A DNA stretch of 64,000 nt from JBBQWS01 sp038210415 (GCA_038210415.1 JBBQWS010000005.1:29895-93894); one strand, 5' to 3'. Shown: positions 1 to 9,462, counted from the stretch's first letter. Notes: generated by a model not told the origin, from the sequence alone. Program-made: numbers and translations.

Positions 1-139
1 CGATCCATCGGTCGACGCAGGGCTGGTGGCGCTGTCGGAACGCGACCACCGCCAACGTCCGGTCGGCCGGGAGATCGCCGGGCAGCGCAAACTCGACTCC
101 GAGGAGCGAGCGGCCGGCTACGTCCGGGAAGCGCACCAC
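1..139 (-). CDS. Partial hypothetical protein, N-terminal end only
   Basis: A reading frame runs off the left edge, with about 46 codons visible. It starts at a GTG at 139 (another GTG at 136 is in frame), 7 nt after the stop of the hydrolase gene that precedes it on the same strand, so the two are probably one operon. The visible protein begins VVRFPDVAGRSLLGVEF and continues LPADRTLAVVAF with HQPCVDRW near the edge. This resembles small actinobacterial proteins of a redoxin-like or unknown family, but the catalytic part lies outside the window. Function is not assigned. Confidence 0.5.
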   Translation of the reverse strand, partial: MVRFPDVAGRSLLGVEFALPGDLPADRTLAVVAFRQRHQPCVDRWI

Positions 140-146
140 GGAGGGG

Positions 147-1067
147 TCAGCCCGCTTGGGCGTCGAGGTTCCCGCGGCCGTGAGTCAGCCGGTGCCGAAG
201 GCCGGCCCGGTCGATCGCGGCGGGCTCGGTGGTGGCCAGGAAGTCGAGCAGCACCTGGCTGAACCGGGCTGGCTCGTCCTGGTGCGGGAAGTGCCGCGAC
301 TGCTCGAAGATCTCCAGCCGGCTCCCCTCCATCTGCTCGTGCCCGGCGTAACCATGGGACACGGGGATCACGGTGTCCTTGGCCCCCCACACGATCAGGG
401 ACGGCCGGCCGGCCGCGAGGTACAACCGGTCGTCGGCGCTGATCCGCTGGCCGCCCGGACCCACCACGCTGCGCAGCGTGTGCACGAACGCGGACCGGGC
501 GGGACCGTCCGCCAGCGACGCATAGCCTCGGGCCGCCTCCACGACGGAGGGACGGGGTCGCAACGGCAGTCTGCCGAGGAGCCCCGCCACGGCTACACCG
601 ACGTCGCGCACCTGCCGGCTGGCGATGACCGGCAGCACCAGCTCGGCGCCCGGCAGCGTCGCCGCCCGCAGGGCCAGGCTGACCTCGCGGCCCAACCCTC
701 CGCTGGAGACCAGGACCAGTCGGTCGCAGTGCTCGTAGTACTGGTAGGCGAACTGCAGGGCGACGCCGCCGCCGAGCGAGTGGCCGACCACCGTGGCCCG
801 GTCGTGGCCGAGGCGCTCCAGCAGGTCGCGCAGGACGCTCGCGAGAGCCCCGAGCGAGTAGTCGGCCCGCGGCTTGTCGGACTCCCCGTGGCCGAGCAGG
901 TCCGGTGCGATCACGTGCGCGTGCTCGGCCAGTGCGGGGATCACCGGGTCCCAGGTCGCGCTGCTGCTGGTGATGCCGTGGACTAGTAGCAGCACCGGCA
1001 GCCTCGGGTCCCCCGCCTCGCGGTAGGTGATCCGATGGCCGTGCATGGTGACTTCCGCGTACCGCAA
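147..1067 (-). CDS. Alpha/beta-fold hydrolase
   Basis: This 306-residue protein has the alpha/beta-hydrolase layout: an oxyanion region LLVHGITSSS near residue 30, the nucleophile elbow GHSLGG around residue 95, an acid region near WGAKDTVIP, and a late histidine in the SRHFPH segment. The substrate cannot be read from sequence; the family includes esterases, haloperoxidase-like enzymes and C-C hydrolases. The TTG at 1067 is chosen because GAAGGAG lies 6 nt upstream; an ATG at 1046 is the alternative. The gene follows the cupin gene on the same strand after 114 nt and precedes the partial gene at the left edge. Confidence 0.85.
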   Translation of the reverse strand: MRYAEVTMHGHRITYREAGDPRLPVLLLVHGITSSSATWDPVIPALAEHAHVIAPDLLGHGESDKPRADYSLGALASVLRDLLERLGHDRATVVGHSLGGGVALQFAYQYYEHCDRLVLVSSGGLGREVSLALRAATLPGAELVLPVIASRQVRDVGVAVAGLLGRLPLRPRPSVVEAARGYASLADGPARSAFVHTLRSVVGPGGQRISADDRLYLAAGRPSLIVWGAKDTVIPVSHGYAGHEQMEGSRLEIFEQSRHFPHQDEPARFSQVLLDFLATTEPAAIDRAGLRHRLTHGRGNLDAQAG

Positions 1068-1181
1068 GCGCGTCTCCTTCGGCCGGTCCTGTACGCCAGC
1101 ATGCTTCAGTAGGCCCCTGAGGTCCAGTAGGCGCCCCTAGCCGGCGTGGTCGAGAACCCCTGGCCACGACCCTGAGGTGAG

Positions 1182-1571
1182 TCAGCCCTTGGCGTAGTTG
1201 CTGGCGCCCCACCAGTCGACGACCACCACGGGCTCGTCCCCGACGACCCACGCGTCGTGCCCGTGCGGCAGAGCGGTGACGTCGCCCGGGCCGGCGTCGA
1301 CACGTGAGCCGTCCGCCATCTCGATCCGCAGGACACCAGCGACGTGGTACTGGAAGTGCGGTGCCTCGCAGAGGTCGGTCCCCGCGATCGGACGCACGTG
1401 GTCGGACCAGCGCCAGCCCGGCTGCAGGGTGAGCCGGCCGATCTCGCTGCCGCCGATCCGGAGCAGGTCGACCTGGCCGAGCTCGAAGGCCCGGGTCTCG
1501 TCGGGCGCCGCGAAGTTCTTCCGCTCGGCGCCGGTTGCGTCGGTGGTGGCGGTGGTGGCGGTCTCGGTCAT
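1182..1571 (-). CDS. Cupin-domain protein
   Basis: This 129-residue protein is a single small beta-barrel of the cupin type. The first motif includes GWRWSDHVRP and HFQYHVAG; the second includes GDVTALPHGHDAWVVG. Such proteins are small metal-binding or ligand-binding barrels, often of unknown substrate. The ATG at 1571 has a good ribosome binding site, AAAGGAG, 7 nt upstream. It is divergent from the BTAD regulator (start 1685), leaving 113 nt for both promoters. Whether the regulator controls it is inference from position only. Confidence 0.8.
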   Translation of the reverse strand: MTETATTATTDATGAERKNFAAPDETRAFELGQVDLLRIGGSEIGRLTLQPGWRWSDHVRPIAGTDLCEAPHFQYHVAGVLRIEMADGSRVDAGPGDVTALPHGHDAWVVGDEPVVVVDWWGASNYAKG

Positions 1572-1684
1572 CGGACTCTCCTTTGCTCGGCCCCCTCGGG
1601 GGAGTGGCCGAATCCTGTTCCGCCGTCCTTGCAGGGGCTTTGCAGGTCCTTACGCCCAGCGGCTGTTGGGTCTTTGATGGGGGC

Positions 1685-4600
1685 ATGCAGACGCTGGCCA
1701 TCCGGCTGCTCGGCGACCTCGGCCATCTCGACGTCGATGGCGTGGACCCCGTCGCTCTGGGGAGTCGGAAGGCGCGATCGCTGTTGTGGTTGCTGGCAAT
1801 CGCCCGCGGGGCTGTCGTCTCGAGCGACGCGATCATCGAGTCGCTCTGGGCCGAGGACCCGCCGACCCGCCCGGCCGACCAGGTGGCCGTCCTGGTCAGC
1901 CGGCTGAGGGGCGTGCTCGGCCGAGAGCGCATCGAGCACGGCGACTCCGGGTACCGGCTGCAGTACGACTGGCTCGACGTCGACGAGGTGGACGCCCTCA
2001 CCGCCGAGTCCGAACGACGATGCGCGGCCGGAAATCCTTCCGGCGCGGCAGCCGCGGCTCGGGTGTCCGTCTCTCTGCTCCGTTCGACCCCGAGCGGTCC
2101 CGATCTCGCCGGCCCCTGGGCCGCGACCCAGCTGGCCTCGCTCGAGCGGCTCGTCGCGCGCGCTCGCCGGGTCGCGGCGGACGGGCTGCTGGCTTCCGGG
2201 TCGTGGCTCGAGGCCGTCGACGTCGCGAGCGACTCGCTGGCCCGGGACCCCTACGACGAGCAGGCGTTGCGGGTCGTCATGCGCGCGAACGGCGCAGGTG
2301 GTCGCACGGCGGCGGCGCTGGCTGCGTTCGCAGCTGCGAGCGATCGACTCGCGGACGAGCTCGGCGCCGATCCGTCCCGCGAGACCCTCGACCTCCACCT
2401 GGCGATCCTTCGCGGCGACGCCGTGATCGCGTTGCCGCCGACGCGGGCGGAGGGGCGCGAGGGTCTCCCGGAAGTCGGACGACTCCCCTGGGTCGGACGA
2501 CAGCCGGAGCTCGATCGCCTCGACGCGGCCGCGGCACGTGCGTCGGAAGGCACGGTGCAGGTTGTCGTGGTCGAGGGGGAGGCCGGAATCGGCAAGACGA
2601 GTCTGCTGCGTCGCTGGGCAGCGGGGCGGCCGAACACCGACGTCGTGCTGTTCGGAACCTGCGCGGAGCCTGGCCGAGCGGCGCCTCTCGAACCCCTGCT
2701 CAGCGTCCTCGCTACGCACTTCAGGGAGGTCGGTGAGGGGAGGACAATCCAAGCCCTCGGGGCCGACGCTCCGCTGCTGGCGCCGCTGCTCGGGCTCGCG
2801 CCCGGGGCAACGATGCCGTTCCTGCTGGTCGACGGCGTGGTCGGGCCGACCTTGCTCTACGGAGCGTTGTCCGCACTCGTCCCGCGGCTGGCCCCGTCAG
2901 GGCTGGTCGTGCTGGTCCTGGACGACGCGCACCTCTGCGGAGCGGCCCTGGCCGAGTGGCTCCAGCTCATCCGGGTACGCCGCGCGCGCCTGCTGGTGGT
3001 CGCGACCGTGCGTACCCCGGAGGCCTCCCCGGTCCTGGGGACCGAGGTGCTGCGCATCGGACCGCTGGACTCCGCCCAGACCCGCGACCTCGTCGGCGCC
3101 GAACGGGCCGACGACCTCTTCGCTCGGTCCGGTGGCCATCCTCTGTTCCTCACTGAGCTGGCGCTTGCGGCTGCGGGTGAGGGACTGCCGATCTCGCTGC
3201 TCGACGCCGTCTCGACCCGTTGCGATTCATTGGGTCGGGCCGGCCGCACCCTGCGGAGCGCGGCAGTGGTCGGGGACCGAGTCGACCTCGATCTGCTCGC
3301 CGCGGTGCTCAACCGACCCGCTGTCGAGATCCTGGACGACGCAGAGACGGGGGTGCTGCACCAGCTCCTGGTCGACGACGCCGGGACGTTCCGGTTCCGG
3401 CACGCCCTCGTCCGGGATGCGCTGTCGGCGACCGCGAGTGCGGGCCGTTCGGCCTGGCTGCACCGGCAGGTCGCGCGCGTCCTGGCCCGGCGCCCGTCGG
3501 CCGACCCGGCCGAGGTCGCCGACCACGCGCGACGCGGCGGCGACGTGGAGCTGGCAGCGACTGCGCTGCGTGCGGCGGCGGCCCGGGCGGCTGAACGCTT
3601 CGACCACGCGACGGCCGAGTCGCTGCTCGACGAGGCGCTCGCGTTGCACCCGGAGCCGGAGGCCTGGCTCGCACGGGCCCGGGTGCGGACCCGACGCGGG
3701 GCGTATGCGGCGGCCTACCGCGACGTCGAGCGGGCCCGGCCCACGGGCGCGAGCGCGCTCGAGGTCGGAGCTTGGGCCTCCTACTTCGACCGTCGGTTCG
3801 ACCAGGCGACGGCGTACGCGACCGACGGTGCGGCGCAGGCGGAGGACCCGGCGACCCGGGCAAGGTGCCTCACGGTCGCCGGGCGCACCCGGCACGCCGC
3901 GGGCGACCTGCGCGCCGCCGAGGGGCTGCTCCAGGACGGCATCGACGCCTCGGCCGGACCGGACCGGATGATCGCGAGCGCCTGGTTGGGCGTGCTCCGC
4001 TCGCACCAGAGTCGACCGGCGGATGCTCTCGCCCTGCTGCGCGCTGCGACCCGACCGGGGCTGGGCGCCGACCACACGTCGGCAGTGCTGCATGCGCTGC
4101 TGTTCTCCGGACACGCAAACGCGCTGACCGGTCGTCCGGCCGCGGCGCTGGGCCTGTTCCAGCAGTACACCGACGAGGTCGACCGCAGGCACGTGGTCAG
4201 ATTCGAGGGACGTGGCACCAACTTCGCGGGCTGGGTCCTGCGCAGCCTCGGTTCGACGGCCGAAGCAGCTGAGCGGCACCAGGAGGCGTTCGAGATCGCC
4301 GAGCGCATCGGCGCTCCGGAAACGAGGGTCGCCTCGCTCGAGGACCTCGCCGAGGGGCGACTCGCGGCGGGCGACCCCGACAGCGCGGACCAGCTGCTCA
4401 CGCTGGCGGAGGCCGGCCTGCGGGGCGACCTCGTCTTCGGGTGGCGACTGCGCTTCAAGCTGGACCTGCTGCGCGCGCGGTGCGCGCTGGCTCGGGAGGA
4501 CGCGGCGACCGCGCTGCAGCTCTCGTTGGCACTGGCCGCGAGAGCCGGTGAGCTTGAGGTCCCGCGGTATGCCGCCGTGGCGCGGCTTGTTGCGCACCGT

Positions 4601-4870
4601 GCGCGGGCGGCCACCGGTGATCCCGTCGACCTCGAAGCCGTCGCGTCCGACCTCAGCGACGTGCAGTCGGCTGTCGCGATCGAGGCCTGGTGGTGGACCG
4701 GGGAGTCGGCTGCCGCGCACCGGGTGCCGCACTGGGTCGACATGGCTTCGGCTCAGGTCGAGGCACTGAGCGAGAACGCGGCCGGTCGCGGGGACGCCTT
4801 GCGCTCTGCGGCAGCGACCCGGCTCGATGCCTGGAAGTCGACCGCGGGCCGCCGGTCAGACCACGGTTGA
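1685..4870 (+). CDS. SARP/BTAD-family transcriptional regulator with ATPase and TPR-like C-terminus
   Basis: This is a large one-component regulator of 1061 residues. Residues 1-95 form an OmpR-type winged helix (LGSRKARSLLWLLA, DAIIESLW, VLVSRLRGVLG), followed by a bacterial transcriptional activation domain to about 250. An AAA/STAND-type NTPase follows, with Walker A GEAGIGKT at residues 298-305 and a Walker B-like region LVVLVLDDAH. The rest is alanine-rich helical repeat of TPR type. AfsR-like proteins of this design activate pathway genes. The ATG at 1685 is chosen because the homology starts there; the frame is open further upstream. The target is unknown; the divergent cupin-hydrolase operon is the obvious candidate. 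The 3' end overlaps the converging methyltransferase gene by 15 nt. Confidence 0.88.
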   Translation: MQTLAIRLLGDLGHLDVDGVDPVALGSRKARSLLWLLAIARGAVVSSDAIIESLWAEDPPTRPADQVAVLVSRLRGVLGRERIEHGDSGYRLQYDWLDVDEVDALTAESERRCAAGNPSGAAAAARVSVSLLRSTPSGPDLAGPWAATQLASLERLVARARRVAADGLLASGSWLEAVDVASDSLARDPYDEQALRVVMRANGAGGRTAAALAAFAAASDRLADELGADPSRETLDLHLAILRGDAVIALPPTRAEGREGLPEVGRLPWVGRQPELDRLDAAAARASEGTVQVVVVEGEAGIGKTSLLRRWAAGRPNTDVVLFGTCAEPGRAAPLEPLLSVLATHFREVGEGRTIQALGADAPLLAPLLGLAPGATMPFLLVDGVVGPTLLYGALSALVPRLAPSGLVVLVLDDAHLCGAALAEWLQLIRVRRARLLVVATVRTPEASPVLGTEVLRIGPLDSAQTRDLVGAERADDLFARSGGHPLFLTELALAAAGEGLPISLLDAVSTRCDSLGRAGRTLRSAAVVGDRVDLDLLAAVLNRPAVEILDDAETGVLHQLLVDDAGTFRFRHALVRDALSATASAGRSAWLHRQVARVLARRPSADPAEVADHARRGGDVELAATALRAAAARAAERFDHATAESLLDEALALHPEPEAWLARARVRTRRGAYAAAYRDVERARPTGASALEVGAWASYFDRRFDQATAYATDGAAQAEDPATRARCLTVAGRTRHAAGDLRAAEGLLQDGIDASAGPDRMIASAWLGVLRSHQSRPADALALLRAATRPGLGADHTSAVLHALLFSGHANALTGRPAAALGLFQQYTDEVDRRHVVRFEGRGTNFAGWVLRSLGSTAEAAERHQEAFEIAERIGAPETRVASLEDLAEGRLAAGDPDSADQLLTLAEAGLRGDLVFGWRLRFKLDLLRARCALAREDAATALQLSLALAARAGELEVPRYAAVARLVAHRARAATGDPVDLEAVASDLSDVQSAVAIEAWWWTGESAAAHRVPHWVDMASAQVEALSENAAGRGDALRSAAATRLDAWKSTAGRRSDHG

Positions 4871-5626
4871 CGCACTGAGCACCAGCAACGGGACCACGAG
4901 TGGCGGCGCATCCATGAGCGAGCGCTCGCACTCCAGCCGGAGCTGCTCCAGCTGACCTGCCGTCAGTGCGGCGACGAACGGGGCCAGGTGGGCCATCCCC
5001 AGCCGCCAGGCCGTCAGCCCCGCAGGTGTGCGTACCCCGACCTCGACCTGGCGCACGACGACCTCGACCCGTCGATAGCCGGCCGACCAGGCGAGCAGCT
5101 CGAGCTTCCCCCGGTCGTCGACCTGCGGCTCGACCTCGGACTTCAGCCGCACGTACCACTCAGGCACCTCGAACCCGTGTCGCGTCGCGATCGCGTCGAC
5201 CTGAGCCTTCGCGGGATGCGACCAGCCGGCGATGAAGGCACTCGCGACGAGCCCGGGCGCGAGCCGCCGCGCCTCGAGGAGGCCGGCCAACGGGTCGGGA
5301 AGGTGACCGAGGCAGCAGGCAGCCAGAACCAGGTCGAAGCTGTCTGACGCGAAGGGCAACGCCTCGGCGTCGCCGACCACGGCCGAGGCCCAGCCCGTGC
5401 CGGCCCGGAGCATCGCCGGAGCCAGGTCCAGGCCGACGACCCAGTCAGCGCCTGCTCGCGCGACGGCTCGGGCCGCGGCTCCCGTCCCCGTACCGAGGTC
5501 AAGCACACGCGCCAGGCGTACGGGCACCGGCGACGCGGCGACCAGCACGTCGGCAAGCACCCCGTACGCCGCGTCCGGACCGGCCGCCCAGGCCGACCCG
5601 GCAGCGTCGTAGGCAGAGCGGATCAC
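4856..5626 (-). CDS. Class I SAM-dependent methyltransferase
   Basis: This 256-residue protein has the methyltransferase type 11 signature: the SAM-binding glycine motif VLDLGTGTGAAAR near residue 45, the acidic residue in VVGLDLAPAML, the GDAEALPFASDSFD motif and the following LVLAACCLGHLPDP. The acceptor is not evident. The start GTG at 5626 overlaps the stop of the upstream kinase-like gene in a GTGA junction, which suggests translational coupling. A longer open frame extends upstream but only reads through the neighbour in another frame. Confidence 0.87.
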   Translation of the reverse strand: MIRSAYDAAGSAWAAGPDAAYGVLADVLVAASPVPVRLARVLDLGTGTGAAARAVARAGADWVVGLDLAPAMLRAGTGWASAVVGDAEALPFASDSFDLVLAACCLGHLPDPLAGLLEARRLAPGLVASAFIAGWSHPAKAQVDAIATRHGFEVPEWYVRLKSEVEPQVDDRGKLELLAWSAGYRRVEVVVRQVEVGVRTPAGLTAWRLGMAHLAPFVAALTAGQLEQLRLECERSLMDAPPLVVPLLVLSASTVV

Positions 5627-6645
5627 GTCAGCAGCCGAGCACCCTCGACCGCGCGGCTCTGCCACCAGGCCAGCTCGGCGTCCATGCCCCCGAAGGCTTT
5701 CTCCCAGCCGAATTGGACCAGCCCGCCGAGCAGGCTCAGGGCGAGCTGCCGGTCCCACCAGGGTTCGGTCGGCACTCCGCGGTCCTCGAGCGATGCACGG
5801 TACGCGGCGATCGAGTCCTCCTTGGTCTGTGGCAGCCGACGGCAGTTGATGGCGAGGTACCAAGCCAGGTCAGCCGTCCCCGCGCCGCGACCAGAGGTCT
5901 CCCAGTCGAAGATGACCGTGCGACCGTCCGCAGTGACGCCGAGGTTGTCGAGCTTGAAGTTCGCGTGCAGCAGAGTCTGCGGCGTGCTGGCGAGCGCGTC
6001 GATGAGGGGCGTCGGGTCGTGCACGAGCGGGACGACGACGGCCGCCGCCACCGGCGCGACCTGCTCGAGCAGCGGCCAGCCCTGCCCGACCAGACGCGGC
6101 ACCAGCTGGTCGGAGCCGAGCGCCGCCTCAGCCGCCGCCATCGAGGGCGAGAGCTCGAGGTAGCGCCGGGTCGGCGTGACGATGTCGATCTCGGGTCCCC
6201 ACTCCCAGAACCGCGCATGCAACGCTGCCATGTGGTCCAGGAACTGAAGATGGTGCTGCAGCGGCACCGGATCGTCCGAGACCGGGACCAGCGCATCGGT
6301 CACGTCGCGCATGAGCAGGGCTGTGACGTCCGGGCCTCCCGCCCTCCGGGCCCCTCTTCCCACCGCGATCACCGGCTGCTCGAAGCAGTCCGGTAGGTCG
6401 CGCAGCAGACCACGCCGCCACAACTCCAGAGCGGCACCGCCGTCGACGCCAGCTGCGCGCATCGTCCAGTCAGTCGTGCTGTCGAGGTACTTCACCACGA
6501 AGGTCGCACCCTCGATCGTCACCCGCTCGAGGTACGCGCCGGACTTCCCCGCACCGCCGACCATCGGCTCGCGTGCCGTGACACCGCCGAGCAGCTCGTC
6601 CAGCCCCACCACCAAGGTGGTCGGGCCCGGCTCAAGCGTGGGCAT
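5623..6645 (-). CDS. Aminoglycoside phosphotransferase/ecdysteroid kinase-like protein
   Basis: This 340-residue protein has the APH kinase fold. An N-lobe lysine is in FVVKYLD, the Brenner-type catalytic loop is LLHANFKLDNLGV (aspartate replaced by asparagine at the usual HxD position, as in several family branches), and the metal-binding motif is VIFDWETSGRG. It probably phosphorylates a small metabolite; resistance to an antibiotic is not implied by the fold. The gene overlaps the upstream NTF2-like gene by 14 nt and the downstream methyltransferase by 4 nt, so the three genes form one translationally coupled run. Confidence 0.82.
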   Translation of the reverse strand: MPTLEPGPTTLVVGLDELLGGVTAREPMVGGAGKSGAYLERVTIEGATFVVKYLDSTTDWTMRAAGVDGGAALELWRRGLLRDLPDCFEQPVIAVGRGARRAGGPDVTALLMRDVTDALVPVSDDPVPLQHHLQFLDHMAALHARFWEWGPEIDIVTPTRRYLELSPSMAAAEAALGSDQLVPRLVGQGWPLLEQVAPVAAAVVVPLVHDPTPLIDALASTPQTLLHANFKLDNLGVTADGRTVIFDWETSGRGAGTADLAWYLAINCRRLPQTKEDSIAAYRASLEDRGVPTEPWWDRQLALSLLGGLVQFGWEKAFGGMDAELAWWQSRAVEGARLLT

Positions 6646-7039
6646 GGGCGTCCTCGGCCTCTTGTGCCGCCTGCATCTCGGCCAGCTTCGACGCCGGCCA
6701 CCGGCCGCCGCAGAGCACGGAGTCCGACGTGATCCGCCCCCCTTCGACGGTCAGCACGTGCATGTGGTGTGCCGCGTGGGGGATGCCGTTCTCGACCCAG
6801 GTCAACAGGTACTGCACGACCTCGCCGCCGTCGAACGGAACCCGGCGAAGCTCTTCGAACCGGCCCGGGTCGGCGAACCACGAGGCGTACTCCGCACGGA
6901 TCGCCGTCGGGCCCTGCCGGCGGAACCGCCAGTTCGGGACAGTGGCATCGAGCACCGCATCCGACGACCACACCGAGCAGGACGCCATGGCGCCGCGTTC
7001 GACGGCGCTCAAGAACGTGTCGACGGGGGAATCGGACAT
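6632..7039 (-). CDS. NTF2-like (SnoaL-type) protein
   Basis: This 135-residue protein has the pattern of an NTF2-like cone fold: an N-terminal helix with DTFLSAVERGAMA, then strands with VWSSDAVLDATVPNWRFRRQG and late strands with HAAHHMHVLTVEGGRI. SnoaL-type members include isomerases, cyclases and proteins without known activity. The ATG at 7039 is chosen because GAAGGAAG lies just upstream; the frame is open to 7135 but without a ribosome binding site. It begins the kinase-like and methyltransferase run. Confidence 0.75.
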   Translation of the reverse strand: MSDSPVDTFLSAVERGAMASCSVWSSDAVLDATVPNWRFRRQGPTAIRAEYASWFADPGRFEELRRVPFDGGEVVQYLLTWVENGIPHAAHHMHVLTVEGGRITSDSVLCGGRWPASKLAEMQAAQEAEDAHAHA

Positions 7040-7154
7040 GCCGCTCACTTCCTTCGCCTTGGGCCCGAGCAGCCGGGTCGCTGCGAGGACGAGAGCCATG
7101 CTGCCGTCCCGACCTTGCAGCGAGATTGCACCCATGACCTGGCCCTTGGGAAGG

Positions 7155-8042
7155 TCACCGCCTGGTCGGTCGGGCCGCGCCGAGGAAGCGGTCGATGATC
7201 GCGTTCGTGTCGCGCGGAACGCGACAGTGTGGTTCGTGCCCGGACCCCTGCATGATCGCGAGCTCGGCCCCGCTGAGCCGGGCGAGCTCGACGCCCCGCG
7301 CGAGGGGAGTGATGGCGTCGTGGTCGCCGTGGATCACGAGCGCAGGGCAGGAAAGCGACGTGGCGTACGCGCGGGCCAGGTCGGCCGTCAGGTCGGCGCG
7401 ACCGTCGCCGGCCGTGGCGAGCAGAACCTCCGCGTCGGTCTGCATGCCCATGGCGAAGAAGTGGTCGATCTCGTCCTGCGAGTCGACCTCGGTGAAGCAC
7501 TGCGAGAAGAAGAATCGCAGGAAGTCCGGGAAGTCGCGTCGCCAGTAGCGACGGTTCCACCGTTTCCAGCCGGGGTGCTCAGCGAGCTCGTCGAAGAAGC
7601 TGCCGCTGGCGTCGACGCGCTCGGGGTGACCCGGCGCCAGCGGCACGTTGGGCGCGATGAAGACGGCGGCGCTGACCCGTTCTGGATGCTGCCCCGCCAG
7701 CGCAAGCGCCCACGCACCGCCCTGGGACGAGCCGAACACAGCGGCCCGCTCGACAGCACAGGCGTCGAGAACCGCCACGGCGTCGGCCGAGACCAACAGG
7801 TCGCCGTAGCAGGCCGGATCCGTCGGCCGGTCGGAACCCCCGTTGCCGAGCCCGTCGAACGTGATCACCCGGTGGTTGGGGGACAAGTGCTCCACCTGAT
7901 GGCGCCAGAAGTCGCTGTGGACGATCGACCACGTCGGCAGCAGCAGCACCACGTCGTCGCCTCCGCCGAACTCCTCCCAGTGGATGCGTTGTCCGGCTCG
8001 CGTCACGTCGCCGGACCGGGTGGGTTCCGCGCCGACGATCAC
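7155..8042 (-). CDS. Alpha/beta-fold hydrolase
   Basis: This 295-residue protein carries PTWSIVHSDFW and FDGLGNGGSDRP, both typical of a hydrolase branch that also occurs fused to adenylate cyclases, and the nucleophile elbow GSSQGG near residue 115. A late acid is in HGDHDAITP and the histidine in GSGHEPH. The substrate is unknown. The GTG start at 8042 overlaps the stop of the preceding NTF2-like gene as GTGA, indicating coupling. About 115 nt separate it from the downstream NTF2-like gene. Confidence 0.83.
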   Translation of the reverse strand: MIVGAEPTRSGDVTRAGQRIHWEEFGGGDDVVLLLPTWSIVHSDFWRHQVEHLSPNHRVITFDGLGNGGSDRPTDPACYGDLLVSADAVAVLDACAVERAAVFGSSQGGAWALALAGQHPERVSAAVFIAPNVPLAPGHPERVDASGSFFDELAEHPGWKRWNRRYWRRDFPDFLRFFFSQCFTEVDSQDEIDHFFAMGMQTDAEVLLATAGDGRADLTADLARAYATSLSCPALVIHGDHDAITPLARGVELARLSGAELAIMQGSGHEPHCRVPRDTNAIIDRFLGAARPTRR

Positions 8043-8422
8043 GGTCGACGCTGCCACAGCGCGTTCACGATCAGCCAACGATCGGCGACGCGGGCCATCT
8101 GGAGGTGGTCGACGTAGGGCGTCGAGACCACGCGCACCGAGGCCATGTCCCCGGACACGTCGAGGATCGTCGTCTCGTAGGGCCGGTCGTAGCGTCGCCC
8201 GTATCCTTGTGCGGTCGCCGCGACCATGCTGTCGCGGGTCTCTGTGTCGAGGTCGCCTCCCGGCGCCGAACCACCCCGCTCCACCTCACGCTTGACCAGC
8301 TGCGGGTGAAGGCACCCGCTCATCCGCTCGCTGTCTCCGTCCAGCCACGACTCGATGTAGTCCGCCGCCGTCGCGAGGATGGCTCTTCGCTCAGTCGCGG
8401 CGCCGTCGCTCTGGTCGCTCAT
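8039..8422 (-). CDS. NTF2-like protein, putative lumazine-binding type
   Basis: This 127-residue protein has the features of the putative lumazine-binding branch of the NTF2 superfamily: an N-terminal helix with AADYIESWLDGDSERM, the segment LHPQLVKR, and the final strands TILDVSGDMASVRV and MARVADRWLIVNALW. No enzyme activity is established for most members. The ATG at 8422 is chosen because GGGAGGTG lies upstream at good spacing. The gene is coupled by a 4-nt overlap to the hydrolase that follows it. Confidence 0.75.
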   Translation of the reverse strand: MSDQSDGAATERRAILATAADYIESWLDGDSERMSGCLHPQLVKREVERGGSAPGGDLDTETRDSMVAATAQGYGRRYDRPYETTILDVSGDMASVRVVSTPYVDHLQMARVADRWLIVNALWQRRP

Positions 8423-8462
8423 CGAGGCACCTCCCGCTTGGGGTGTTGCTGACTGCACTCAC

Positions 8463-9434
8463 TCACTCGTTCGTGAGGACGACCTTGCCGAAGGCCGCAC
8501 CCGACGCGAGGCGCTCGAACGCGACCCGGGCCTCGCGCAGCGCGAACGTCGAATCGACGAGCGGTCGCACGCCCTGGTCCGCGCACATCGCCGCGAGAGC
8601 GACGAGCTCGTCCCGAGTGCCCATCGTGGAGCCGACGACACTGAGCTGGAGGAAGAACACCCGGTTGAGGTCGGCCGGCGGGTTGGCTCCCGAGGTCGCG
8701 CCGGACACCACGATCCGACCACCGGGCTTCAGCGCCTTCAGCGAGTGGCTCCAGGTCGCCTCGCCCACGGTCTCCATCACCGCGTCGACCCGTTCGGGCA
8801 ACCGCGCACCTGACTCGAACGCGGCGTCCGCGCCCAGCTCGAGCGCGTGCGCACGCTTGCCCTCGTCGCGGCTGGTGACCCACACCCGGAAGCCACCGAC
8901 CTTCGCGAGCACGACGAGCGCGGTGGCGACTCCCCCGCCGGCGCCCTGGACGAGAACGGTGTCGCCGGACCGCAGGCCGGACCGGGTGAAGAGCATCCGG
9001 TACGCCGTGAGCCAAGCGGTGGGCAGGCACGCCGCCTCGGCCCACGACAGGACAGTCGGCTTCGGGACGAGGTTGCGCCGCGGCACGGCCACGCGCTCGG
9101 CGAGGGTGCCGTCATGGACCTCCGAGAGCAGCGAACGTCGTGGGTCGAGAGTCTCGTCGCCGCCGCCAGCATCCGGGTCTCCGATGACCGCGTGGACGAT
9201 CACCTCGTTGCCATCCTCGTCGACACCCGCCGCGTCGCAGCCGAGGACCATGGGCAACCGTTCGGCGGAGATCCCGACCCCTTTGAGGGTCCACAGGTCG
9301 TGGTGGTTCAGCGCCGCCGCGCGCACCGCCACGGTCGTCCAGCCGTCCGGTGGCGTGGGGTCCGGCCGCTCGCCGAGGACGAGCCCGTCGAGAGGGGCGT
9401 CCGGGTGGATCGAGGCGGCAGTCAGAGCGAGCAT
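8463..9434 (-). CDS. Zinc-less MDR alcohol dehydrogenase/quinone oxidoreductase
   Basis: This 323-residue protein belongs to the medium-chain dehydrogenase/reductase superfamily. The N-terminal GroES-like domain contains ALNHHDLWTLKG and the Rossmann domain contains VLVQGAGGGVATALV for NAD(P)H. Its end, FGKVVL, is typical of zinc-less quinone oxidoreductases; the substrate is unknown. The ATG at 9434 is favoured because a TAGGTT hexamer sits 7 nt before it, suggesting a leaderless message; a TTG at 9443 is possible. It stands about 40 nt before the NTF2-like gene that follows. Confidence 0.85.
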   Translation of the reverse strand: MLALTAASIHPDAPLDGLVLGERPDPTPPDGWTTVAVRAAALNHHDLWTLKGVGISAERLPMVLGCDAAGVDEDGNEVIVHAVIGDPDAGGGDETLDPRRSLLSEVHDGTLAERVAVPRRNLVPKPTVLSWAEAACLPTAWLTAYRMLFTRSGLRSGDTVLVQGAGGGVATALVVLAKVGGFRVWVTSRDEGKRAHALELGADAAFESGARLPERVDAVMETVGEATWSHSLKALKPGGRIVVSGATSGANPPADLNRVFFLQLSVVGSTMGTRDELVALAAMCADQGVRPLVDSTFALREARVAFERLASGAAFGKVVLTNE

Positions 9435-9462
9435 GGCAGCCAACCTAGTGCGCTCCGGCCGG

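Noticed and set aside
118..2001. Long open frame on the minus strand across the hydrolase, cupin and BTAD start.
   Set aside because: It runs through several well-supported genes in other frames, is arginine- and proline-rich with no domain, and is the usual by-product of GC-rich codon use.
5623..6645. Calling the APH-fold protein an aminoglycoside resistance gene.
   Set aside because: The fold is shared with many metabolite kinases and the catalytic loop differs from resistance enzymes.
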